Assembly: GCA_900552475.1 (NCBI GenBank)
Contig: USAC01000041.1
Coordinates: 1 to 17,197, forward strand
Source: an uncultured Eubacteriales bacterium
GTDB lineage: Bacteria; Bacillota; Clostridia; Oscillospirales; Oscillospiraceae
Length of the DNA: 17,197 bases
Direction of reading: 5' to 3'
This document shows positions 1 through 6,104 of this stretch, one piece after another (within the stretch, counting starts at the first letter, position 1; the number at the start of each line of letters is the position of its first letter). The position numbers and the translations under genes were made by a program. The notes below the pieces were generated by a model, which did no database searches, was not told the DNA's origin, and was given only the letters and a program-made list of their open reading frames with translations.

Positions 1-203
1 CTGTCGCTGGCAAGGCTGAGCTGGCGCGAGCTCTCCGGCAGCGGCACGCCGAACTCGTCGATGGCGCAGCCGCCCATGGGCGCCTCGGTATAGCAGAAGC
101 TGTGGCCGAATTTCTTGGCCGCCGTGTCGAGCACGGCGATGGCCTGCTCCACAATCTCCGGGCCGATGCCGTCTCCCCGGATCACGGCGATGGTCTTTTC
201 CAT
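1..203 (-). CDS. leuB: 3-isopropylmalate dehydrogenase, N-terminal part (cut by window edge)
   Basis: LeuB oxidises and decarboxylates 3-isopropylmalate with NAD+ to 2-oxoisocaproate, the last pathway-specific step of leucine synthesis in the cytoplasm. Only the first 67 codons are present. The reading starts MEKTIAVIRGDGIGPEIV, and the GDGIGPE motif at residues 10-16 is the N-terminal hallmark of the isocitrate/isopropylmalate dehydrogenase family. The ATG at 203-201 is preceded by an AGGAGG about 9 nt upstream, lying inside the end of leuD. One base separates it from the leuD stop (TGA-C-ATG), so translation is probably coupled. The family also contains isocitrate and tartrate dehydrogenases, but the position behind leuA, leuC and leuD makes LeuB by far the most likely. 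The catalytic Lys/Tyr and metal-binding Asp residues lie outside the window. Confidence 0.93.
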   Translation of the reverse strand, partial: MEKTIAVIRGDGIGPEIVEQAIAVLDTAAKKFGHSFCYTEAPMGGCAIDEFGVPLPESSRQLSLASD

Positions 204-204
204 G

Positions 205-705
205 TCAGTGCCCCTCCTTTTCGCGCAGGGAGGCCATCAGGCCGCCGCTGCGGATCATGTCCTTGATGAACGGCGGAAACGGCTCCGCCTGATACGTCTC
301 GTGCTTCGTGACGTTCGTGATGACGCCGGTGTCGAAGTCGACGGACACCTCGTCGCCGTCCGCGATGCCGTCGCTCGCCGCTGGGCACTCGAGGATCGCA
401 AGGCCGATGTTGATGGCGTTGCGATAGAAAATGCGGGCGAAGGTCTTGGCGATGACGCAGCTGATGCCCGCAGCCTTGATGGCGATGGGTGCGTGCTCAC
501 GCGAGGAGCCGCAGCCGAAGTTCCACCCGGCGACCATTAGGTCGCCCTCGTTGTGGTTCTGTACGAACGCCGCGTCGATGTCCTCCATGCAGTGCGAGGC
601 CAGCTCCTTCGGATCCTGCGAGGCCAGATAGCGGGCGGGGATGATGACGTCGGTATCGACGTGGTCGCCGAACTTGCGCGCGGTGCCGTGTGCTTGCATA
701 CTCAT
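205..705 (-). CDS. leuD: 3-isopropylmalate dehydratase small subunit
   Basis: LeuD is the swivel-domain subunit of isopropylmalate isomerase. It pairs with LeuC to convert 2-isopropylmalate to 3-isopropylmalate. The 166-residue protein shows the family start (KFGDHVDTDVIIPARYL, residues 11-27) and the substrate-binding loop GCGSSREHAP at residues 64-73. Its length matches the short LeuD form (about 160-170 aa) that accompanies the 420-aa LeuC type in Clostridia and archaea, rather than the roughly 200-aa enterobacterial form. The ATG shares one base with the leuC stop (TAATG). GAGGAGG lies about 10 nt upstream, which favours this Met over the internal one at residue 3. Related HACN-type small subunits (homoaconitase) look similar, but the operon context settles the call. 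Confidence 0.95.
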   Translation of the reverse strand: MSMQAHGTARKFGDHVDTDVIIPARYLASQDPKELASHCMEDIDAAFVQNHNEGDLMVAGWNFGCGSSREHAPIAIKAAGISCVIAKTFARIFYRNAINIGLAILECPAASDGIADGDEVSVDFDTGVITNVTKHETYQAEPFPPFIKDMIRSGGLMASLREKEGH

Positions 706-1970
706 TACTTCATAACCTCCTCAGGATGGCAGATGTGGCCCGCGATGCCGGATGCCGCGGCCACGGCGGGCGAGGCGAGATAGACCTCGCTGGTGACGTG
801 ACCCATGCGGCCCACGAAGTTGCGGTTGGTGGTGGAGACGCAGCGCTCGCCCGCGGCGAGAATGCCCATGTGGCCGCCGAGACACGGCCCGCAGGTCGGC
901 GTGGAGACGATGCAGCCCGCGTCGAGGAAGATGTCCGTATAGCCGCGGTGCATGCACTCGCGGTAGACGCTCTGCGTCGCGGGGATGATGATCCCGCGCA
1001 CGCCGGGGGCGAGGTGGTGACCCTTCAGGACGGCCGCGGCGGCGGCCATGTCGTCGATCTGGCCGTTCGTGCACGAGCCGATCACCACCTGATCGATGGC
1101 GACGTCCGCGCCGTCGCGCGCGCTGTGTGCGTTTTCCGGCAGATGCGGCCACGCGACGGTACAGTCGATCTCATCGAGGTTCAGCTCGATCGTGCGGGTA
1201 TACTCCGCGTCGGGGTCGGCCTCCACCGCCGTCCACGGGCGGCTGACGCGCCCGGCGACATACGCCCGCGTCACGTCGTCCACGGGGAAGATGCCGTTCT
1301 TCGCGCCCGCCTCGATGGCCATGTTCGAGATCGTCAGCCGGTCATAAATCGTCAGCTCCCCGATCCCGTCGCCGCAGAACTCGAGCGACTGGTAGAGCGC
1401 CCCGTCCACGCCGATCCTGCCGATGAGCGTCAGAATAACGTCCTTGCCGCTGACGAAGGGCTTTTTCTTTCCCGTCACCACCACGCGGATGGCGGAGGGC
1501 ACCTTGAACCACGTCTGGCCCACGGCCATGGCCGCGCCCATATCCGTCGAGCCGACGCCCGTGGAGAACGCGCCCAGCGCGCCGTAGGTGCAGGTGTGCG
1601 AGTCCGCGCCGATCACGGCCTCGCCGGGGGCGACGAGCCCCTTCTCCGGCAGCAGCGCGTGCTCGATGCCCATCTCGCCCACGTCGTAGTAGTTGTCGAT
1701 GTCGAACTTCCGCGCAAATGTGCGGCACTGTTTACACTGCGTCGCGGCCTTGATGTCCTTGTTCGGCGCGAAGTGATCCATCACCAGCGCGATGCGGCTC
1801 TTGTCGAATACCTTCTGAAAGCCCGCGGCCTCAAACTCGTTGATGGCCACCGGGGTCGTGATGTCGTTGCCGAGCACGAGGTCGAGCTTCGCCTGAATCA
1901 GCTGCCCCGCGCGCACCTCCTCCAGCCCGGCGTGGCGGGCGAGGATCTTCTGCGTCATTGTCATTGCCAT
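705..1970 (-). CDS. leuC: 3-isopropylmalate dehydratase large subunit
   Basis: This is the large, iron-sulfur-bearing subunit of isopropylmalate isomerase. It carries the aconitase-type [4Fe-4S] cluster that removes and re-adds water on isopropylmalate. The protein has 421 residues, the length of the LeuC/homoaconitase subgroup common in Clostridia. Cluster ligands are readable as Cys300 (GSCTNG) and Cys360/Cys363 (TPTCGPC). Other aconitase-family signatures include GADSHTCTYGALG (residues 121-133). The first ATG is supported by AAAGGGGA about 10 nt upstream, although further Met codons follow at residues 3 and 5. It lies 20 nt after leuA and overlaps leuD by one base, so it is co-transcribed. 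Its dependence on an Fe-S cluster links it functionally to the SmsCB-like genes at 7551-9220, although nothing in the DNA shows co-regulation. Confidence 0.96.
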   Translation of the reverse strand: MAMTMTQKILARHAGLEEVRAGQLIQAKLDLVLGNDITTPVAINEFEAAGFQKVFDKSRIALVMDHFAPNKDIKAATQCKQCRTFARKFDIDNYYDVGEMGIEHALLPEKGLVAPGEAVIGADSHTCTYGALGAFSTGVGSTDMGAAMAVGQTWFKVPSAIRVVVTGKKKPFVSGKDVILTLIGRIGVDGALYQSLEFCGDGIGELTIYDRLTISNMAIEAGAKNGIFPVDDVTRAYVAGRVSRPWTAVEADPDAEYTRTIELNLDEIDCTVAWPHLPENAHSARDGADVAIDQVVIGSCTNGQIDDMAAAAAVLKGHHLAPGVRGIIIPATQSVYRECMHRGYTDIFLDAGCIVSTPTCGPCLGGHMGILAAGERCVSTTNRNFVGRMGHVTSEVYLASPAVAAASGIAGHICHPEEVMK

Positions 1971-1990
1971 GAGACTTTGTTCCCCTTTCT

Positions 1991-3502
1991 TCAGCTGGCG
2001 GCGTCAATCATCTTGTTGATGCCGTTGACGTATGCGCGGATGGACGACTCGATGATGTCCGTCGAAAGGCCCGTCCCCGTGAAGGTCTTGCCCGACTCGT
2101 CCGAGATCTTCACGACGGCCTCGCCGATGGCGTCCTCGCCGTCGGTGACGGCGTTCAGGCTGAAGCTGTCGAGCTTCACGTCCATGTGGAGCATCCGGTT
2201 GATGGCCTTGAACGATGCGTCCAGCGGGCCGGAGCCGATGGCCACCTCCTGCAGCACCTTGTCGTCGCGCTTGATCTTGACGCAGGAGGTGTTGGGCAGG
2301 CCGTCGCCGGCGTTGACGACGTGGCTGACCAGCTCGCAGGCGGCCGCGGCGGTGTTGCGGCGGTTGAGGACGAGCGCCTCGATGTCGGAGCCGGTGATCG
2401 TCTTTTTCTTGTCGGCGAGCTCCTTGAAGTTCTTGAACACATCGCTGAGCTCCTCGTCCGTCAGCTCATAGCCCATGGACTCGAGCTTTTCGCGCAGGGC
2501 GTGCTTGCCGGAGTGCTTGCCAAGCACCATCGTGTTCTTCGGGATGCCCACGTCGGTGGACTTCATGATCTCATATGTCTGGGCATTGGCGATGACGCCG
2601 TGCTGGTGGATGCCGGACTCATGCGCGAAGGCGTTCGCGCCGACGATCGCCTTGCTCGGCGGGATCGGCACGCCCGTGATATTGCTCAGGCGCTTGCTGC
2701 TCTGGTAGATCTGCTTGGTGTTGATGCCCGTCTCGGCCTGATAGAAGTCGCTGCGCGTCTTGAGCGCCATGACGATCTCCTCGAGGCTGGCGTTGCCCGC
2801 GCGCTCGCCGATGCCGTTGACGGTGCACTCCACCTGCGTCGCGCCCGCCTTGACGCAGGCGAGGGAGTTCGCGACGGCCATGCCGAGGTCGTCGTGACAG
2901 TGGACGGAGAAGTCGACGTTCTCCGCGCCGACGACGTTCTCACGCAAAAAGCCGATCAGCTCCGCCATCTCCTGCGGCGTGGAGTAGCCGACGGTATCGG
3001 GGACGTTCAGCGTCGTCGCACCCGCCGCGATGGCGTTGGAGTAGCACTGGGCGAGGAAGGCGTGGTCGGAGCGGGACGCGTCCTCGGCGGAGAACTCGAT
3101 GTCCGCGCACTTGGAGTGGGCGTAGCCGACCATCTCCGTGATCGTCGCGAGCACCTGCTCGCGCGTCATGCGCAGCTTGTACTCCATGTGGATGTCGCTC
3201 GTGGCAAGGAAGACGTGGATGCGGGGATGCCTGGCCTCCTTCACCGCGTCCCACGCGGCGTCGATGTCGCCCTTCGTGCAGCGGGCGAGGGAGGCGACCG
3301 TTGCGTTCTCCACGACGGAGGCGATCGTCTGGACGCTCTTGAAGTCCATGGGGGACGCGATGGCGAAGCCCGCCTCGATGACGTCCACGCCGAGCTTTTC
3401 GAGCTGGCGGGCCATCTCAATCTTCTCGTTCAAGTTCATGCTGCAGCCGGGAGACTGCTCACCGTCGCGAAGGGTCGTGTCAAAAATCTTGATGCGTTTC
3501 AT
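1991..3502 (-). CDS. leuA: 2-isopropylmalate synthase
   Basis: LeuA condenses acetyl-CoA with 2-oxoisovalerate, the committed and usually leucine-inhibited step of leucine synthesis. The 503-aa protein begins MKRIKIFDTTLRDGEQSPG, the DRE-TIM metallolyase start with catalytic Arg12 and Asp13. Metal ligands are His201/His203 (HCHDDLG), followed by the NGIGERAGN motif at residues 229-237. The C-terminal roughly 110 residues (about 390-500) form the LeuA allosteric/dimerisation domain, so feedback inhibition is likely retained. An open frame extends 40 codons upstream, but that stretch runs into the T-box terminator. The ATG at 3502-3500 has an AGGAGG 8-9 nt before it and is the correct start. 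Citramalate and homocitrate synthases share the fold. The leuCDB context, the T-box and the full regulatory domain support LeuA. Confidence 0.96.
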   Translation of the reverse strand: MKRIKIFDTTLRDGEQSPGCSMNLNEKIEMARQLEKLGVDVIEAGFAIASPMDFKSVQTIASVVENATVASLARCTKGDIDAAWDAVKEARHPRIHVFLATSDIHMEYKLRMTREQVLATITEMVGYAHSKCADIEFSAEDASRSDHAFLAQCYSNAIAAGATTLNVPDTVGYSTPQEMAELIGFLRENVVGAENVDFSVHCHDDLGMAVANSLACVKAGATQVECTVNGIGERAGNASLEEIVMALKTRSDFYQAETGINTKQIYQSSKRLSNITGVPIPPSKAIVGANAFAHESGIHQHGVIANAQTYEIMKSTDVGIPKNTMVLGKHSGKHALREKLESMGYELTDEELSDVFKNFKELADKKKTITGSDIEALVLNRRNTAAAACELVSHVVNAGDGLPNTSCVKIKRDDKVLQEVAIGSGPLDASFKAINRMLHMDVKLDSFSLNAVTDGEDAIGEAVVKISDESGKTFTGTGLSTDIIESSIRAYVNGINKMIDAAS

Positions 3503-3548
3503 ACTGTTTTTCCTCCTGAATCTGATGATCTTCCGGCCAAAGGCATAC

Positions 3549-3591
3549 AAAAAAGGCCTCCGTCTCCTACTTCCTGTAAGAGACGAAAGCC
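3549..3591 (-). terminator. T-box intrinsic terminator before leuA
   Basis: On the minus strand GGCTTTCGTCTC (3591-3580) pairs with GAGACGGAGGCC (3566-3555) over 12 positions including two G-U wobbles, around a 13-nt loop. Six T residues follow (3554-3549). The T-box antiterminator element (3613-3599) lies just upstream. This is the default OFF structure that uncharged tRNA disrupts. Confidence 0.92.
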
Positions 3592-3864
3592 TGAACTTCC
3601 GCGGTACCACTCTTATTGACATCTGCCCTTGCGGCAGAGTGTCCGCTTTTCAGTATCGGCCCGGCGCTGCCGGACGAATCCTGCCTCATGGATAACGGTG
3701 AGGAAACCCGTTTCCGCCTACGCGGGCAAACCCCGGTTCAGCGAAAAAGCTCAAGGGCCAGTGACGTTTCTCCGTTCTGCGCTGCCTCGCAGCATCCGGC
3801 AGCTCTCTGAAGCGTAGCGAAGAAACTTTCTCCCTATCATTGCATTTGGTCGTCGTTTGTTGTG
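3549..3864 (-). promoter_or_regulatory. T-box leader of the leu operon, CTG (Leu) specifier
   Basis: The leader binds uncharged tRNA and lets transcription through when the tRNA is not aminoacylated. Reading the minus strand 5' to 3', the base of Stem I is AGGGAGAAAG (3835-3826) pairing with CTTTTTCGCT (3749-3740), with one mismatch. AGAGAG and the distal stem GCTGCC/GGCAGC follow. The specifier region reads CTG at 3761-3759, just before GCCCTTGAG. A Stem III hairpin, TCTGCC-GCAAG-GGCAGA, precedes the T-box sequence AGAGTGGTACCGCGG (3613-3599). The bulge TGGT pairs with ACCA, that is discriminator base A73, as expected for tRNA-Leu. A terminator follows. The transcript start at about 3864 is inferred from the promoter. 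The class assignment is secure. The exact specifier is inferred by analogy to other T-boxes and the downstream genes. Confidence 0.93.
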
Positions 3865-3870
3865 CTATTT

Positions 3871-3899
3871 ACCTTACAGGACGGCGGCGGTTTTGTCAA
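3871..3899 (-). promoter_or_regulatory. SigA-type promoter of the leu operon
   Basis: On the minus strand a perfect -35 box TTGACA (3899-3894) is followed by exactly 17 nt and TAAGGT (3876-3871) as a weak -10. The predicted start at about 3864 gives a leader of about 360 nt to the leuA ATG, which contains the whole T-box. The poor -10 is compensated by the consensus -35 and ideal spacing. Confidence 0.7.
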
Positions 3900-4162
3900 C
3901 CCCCATTTTCGCTGCACCGCCGCGCCGGCCGGCGCGAAGTCTAATACAATCCGTAATATTTTATCATAGTTCGACGTTTTGTATTCATTTCTTCCCGTTT
4001 TTCAGCGCAAACCCGACAACGAACGCCCTCCCGCCGCCGCACAAAACCGTCGTTTTGCCAGCTTCCCCCTCTCCCCCCGACGACGCCGCGCGTCACGCGG
4101 CGAAACTTGTTTCTACCAGCGCGAATTTTTTGTTGATTTCTGCGCCTTTTCCGTCCATTTTG
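3900..4162. other. Intergenic region between divergent leu and brnQ promoters
   Basis: No gene is supported here; the short frames crossing it have no ribosome binding sites or recognisable protein. It holds a perfect 16-bp palindrome CGCGCCGGCCGGCGCG at 3921-3936, just upstream of the leu -35 box. It also holds a 7-bp stem CGCCGCG/CGCGGCG at 4084-4102. The rest is relatively AT-rich, low-complexity sequence. A regulator binding site is possible for the palindrome, but no known operator was recognised. Confidence 0.5.
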
Positions 4163-4191
4163 TTGACAGCTTTTTCCCGATACGCTATACT
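4163..4191 (+). promoter_or_regulatory. SigA-type promoter of brnQ
   Basis: TTGACA (4163-4168), a 17-nt spacer and TATACT (4186-4191) form one of the best vegetative promoters in the window. The predicted start near 4198 gives a short leader with a small CCGCCC-GCG-GGGCGG hairpin (4204-4218) before the ribosome binding site. No T-box or other attenuator is visible, so brnQ is not controlled in the same way as leuA. Confidence 0.85.
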
Positions 4192-4243
4192 GGTCAAAGT
4201 GCGCCGCCCGCGGGGCGGACCGTTATAGAAGAGGAGATTTTAC

Positions 4244-5596
4244 ATGAAAACGAAACTGAACTCCCGGGAATATGTCACCGTGGCAAGTATGCTCTTCGGC
4301 ATGTTCTTCGGCGCCGGAAACCTGATCTTCCCCGTCTACATGGGGCAGCAGGCCGGCAGTCATGTCTGGGCCGCCGTCGCCGGCTTTCTCATCACCGGTG
4401 TGGGCATGCCCCTGCTGGGCGTCGCGGCGCTCGGCCTCAGCCGCTCGAGCAGCCTGTTTGACCTCTCGCAGAAGGTCAACCGCCCCTACGCGATGTTCTT
4501 CACCTGCCTGCTGTATCTGACGATCGGGCCGTTCTTCGCCATCCCGCGCTGCGCGACCACGTCCTTCACCGTGGGTCTCGAGCAGGTCCTGCCCGCGGGT
4601 CACGCGCGGCTGTATCTGCTGCTGTTCTCGCTGATTTTCTTCGCCGCGGTGCTGTTTTTCGCGCTCCGCCCCGGCAAGATTCTGGTCTGGATCGGCAAGG
4701 TGCTCAACCCCATCTTCCTGCTCTTCCTCGGCATTCTGGTCGTCGTCGCGCTGCTGTCCCCGTCGGCGTCCATCTCCGCCGTCGCCCCCGTTGGCAGCTA
4801 TGCCGCCCAGCCGTTTTTTACCGGCTTTCTCGAGGGCTACAACACTATGGACGCGCTGGCGAGTCTCGCCTTCGGCGTTGTTGTCATCCAGGTCATCCGT
4901 GACCTCGGCGTCGAGGAGCCTGGCTCCATCGCCGCGAGCACGGTGCGCTCCGGCATCTTCAGCTGTCTGCTGATGGCCGTGATCTACCTCGCCGTCACCA
5001 TCGTCGGCACGCAGAGCCGCGGCCTGTTCGCCCCCGCCGAAAACGGCGGCGTCGCCCTCGCGCAGATCGCGCAGCACTATCTCGGCGGCGTGGGCCTGCT
5101 CATCCTCGCGGCCACGGTGACGCTCGCCTGTCTCAAAACGGCCGTCGGTCTGGTCACGAGCTGTGCTGAGACGTTCTCAACCATCTTCCCCCGCGGGCCG
5201 AAATATGCCGTCTGGGCGGTGATCTTCAGCGTCATGTCCTTCGTGTTCGCGAACCTCGGCCTGAGCGCCATCATCACCTATTCGCTCCCCGTGCTGATGT
5301 TCCTGTACCCGCTCGCCATCGTGCTGATCCTGCTGGCCCTGTTCGGCAAATTCTTCGGCAATGACCGCCGCGTCTACTGCTGGACGATCGGCCTGACACT
5401 GCTCGCCGCGCTGTATGACCTGCTGCGCACGCTCCCGGAGGGTCTGCGCGCCGGGCTGCACCTCGACGGCGCGCTGAGGGCCGTCGGCGGCGTCCTTCCC
5501 CTCTCGTCACAGGGGCTCGGCTGGATCTGCCCCGCCGCGCTCGGTCTCGTCATCGGCCTGATCGCCCACTTCGCGGGCCGCAGGAAGGCAGAGTAA
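4244..5596 (+). CDS. brnQ: Branched-chain amino acid transport protein BrnQ (LIVCS family)
   Basis: BrnQ is a secondary, cation-coupled importer of leucine, isoleucine and valine in the cytoplasmic membrane. The 450-aa protein opens with a short charged N-terminus (MKTKLNSREY) and then VASMLFGMFFGAGNLIFPVY, the highly conserved first membrane segment of the LIVCS family. About 12 hydrophobic segments follow along the whole length, which is the normal size for the family (about 430-450 aa). The Gly-Ala-Gly-Asn in segment 1 corresponds to the unwound substrate-binding stretch of this transporter fold. The ATG has GAGGAG 7 nt upstream. It is monocistronic, with a strong promoter and a terminator right behind the stop. 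It lies back to back with the leucine synthesis operon, consistent with branched-chain amino acid supply. The exact substrate preference and coupling ion (Na+ or H+) cannot be read from the sequence. Confidence 0.94.
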   Translation: MKTKLNSREYVTVASMLFGMFFGAGNLIFPVYMGQQAGSHVWAAVAGFLITGVGMPLLGVAALGLSRSSSLFDLSQKVNRPYAMFFTCLLYLTIGPFFAIPRCATTSFTVGLEQVLPAGHARLYLLLFSLIFFAAVLFFALRPGKILVWIGKVLNPIFLLFLGILVVVALLSPSASISAVAPVGSYAAQPFFTGFLEGYNTMDALASLAFGVVVIQVIRDLGVEEPGSIAASTVRSGIFSCLLMAVIYLAVTIVGTQSRGLFAPAENGGVALAQIAQHYLGGVGLLILAATVTLACLKTAVGLVTSCAETFSTIFPRGPKYAVWAVIFSVMSFVFANLGLSAIITYSLPVLMFLYPLAIVLILLALFGKFFGNDRRVYCWTIGLTLLAALYDLLRTLPEGLRAGLHLDGALRAVGGVLPLSSQGLGWICPAALGLVIGLIAHFAGRRKAE

Positions 5597-5611
5597 CTTT
5601 TTATGGATCAA

Positions 5612-5645
5612 AAGGCAAGCCAGTGTTTCTGGCTTGCCTTTTTCT
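5612..5645 (+). terminator. Intrinsic terminator after brnQ
   Basis: A perfect 12-bp stem AAGGCAAGCCAG/CTGGCTTGCCTT (5612-5623 and 5629-5640) with a 5-nt loop is followed by a T-rich run TTTCTTTC. It lies 15 nt after the brnQ stop codon. Confidence 0.93.
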
Positions 5646-5651
5646 TTCTGC

Positions 5652-5679
5652 ACGGCCATCCATATTCCTGCATATAATA
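5652..5679 (+). promoter_or_regulatory. Promoter of the SleC-like pair, possibly sporulation sigma (SigK/SigE-like)
   Basis: The element CATATAATA (5671-5679) contains a perfect TATAAT (5673-5678), but no usable TTGACA-like box lies 16-18 nt upstream. The same bases fit the SigK -10 pattern CATAnnnTA, with AC at 5652-5653 exactly 17 nt upstream as SigK promoters show. They also fit 7 of 8 bases of the SigE -10 CATACAAT. Because the genes downstream look spore-related, a mother-cell sigma is plausible, but a vegetative promoter with a weak -35 cannot be excluded. Confidence 0.5.
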
Positions 5680-5714
5680 AGGCGAAAACCCAGACCAGAA
5701 AGGACGGATTCCCT

Positions 5715-6092
5715 ATGACAACGATTCCCATGGAGCCCGGCCCGGTGGACGCCTTCATGCAGGCGCACCCCGAGCGCGGGGCGCTGCGCATACAGGTGAC
5801 GGCCGGGCCGTTTCCCGTGGCGGGGGCGCAGGTGGAGGTGTTCCGCCTGTTCGGCCAGCTGCGGCAGGTGTTCTACCGCGGCGTGACCGACCAGTCCGGC
5901 ATCCTGCAGGGCATCGCGCTCCCGGCGCTGCCGGCGGCGTGGTCGCAGTCATCCGACACGGCGGATGTCTCCGCGACCAACTATCAGGTCACGGTGCGCC
6001 ACCCGATGTTCGCCCCCGACGTGGGGCGGAACGCCGCCGTCTACGCGCGCACGGAGACGATCCTCCCCGTCGCGCTCGAGCCGCTGCTGTAA
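5715..6092 (+). CDS. Small beta-sandwich (prealbumin-like) protein, probable N-terminal partner of SleC-like enzyme
   Basis: The 125-aa protein has no signal peptide and no membrane segment. Residues about 22-122 read as a beta-strand-rich, carboxypeptidase-regulatory/prealbumin-like module. Alternating strands surround IQVTAGPFPVAGAQVEVF (residues 26-43), then a turn with RGVTDQSGI (55-63), then TNYQVTVRHPMFAPDVG (88-104). This resembles the module I recall at the N-terminus of clostridial SleC-type proteins; that recollection was not checked by search. The ATG is chosen because AAAGGAC lies about 10 nt upstream. The stop is followed at once by the ribosome binding site of the next gene (AAGGAGGGG), 12 nt before its start, so the two are made together. 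Role inferred: pro-domain-like chaperone, inhibitor or anchoring module for the downstream enzyme. No catalytic residues are evident. Confidence 0.6.
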   Translation: MTTIPMEPGPVDAFMQAHPERGALRIQVTAGPFPVAGAQVEVFRLFGQLRQVFYRGVTDQSGILQGIALPALPAAWSQSSDTADVSATNYQVTVRHPMFAPDVGRNAAVYARTETILPVALEPLL

Positions 6093-6104
6093 GGAGGGGT
6101 GAAT

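Noticed and set aside
690..2471. Long plus-strand open frame (593 codons) opposite leuC/leuA
   Set aside because: It is antisense to two well-conserved genes, has no recognisable domains, and is rich in Arg/Ala/Asp/His as expected from the reverse frame of GC-rich codons.
2186..3619. Plus-strand open frame (477 codons) opposite leuA
   Set aside because: Antisense shadow of leuA; it ends in the T-box region and has no ribosome binding site or known motif.
3503..3622. 40-codon N-terminal extension of LeuA
   Set aside because: The extension is encoded by the T-box terminator and antiterminator DNA; the AGGAGG site and family start favour the ATG at 3502.
6099..6104. GTG start for the SleC-like protein
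   Set aside because: It abuts the AGGAGGGG ribosome binding site; the ATG six bases later has correct spacing.
5715..6104. Frameshift or nonsense mutation splitting one ancestral SleC-like gene
   Set aside because: The second gene has its own strong ribosome binding site and a clean start just past the first stop, so this looks like an established two-gene arrangement, not a recent lesion.
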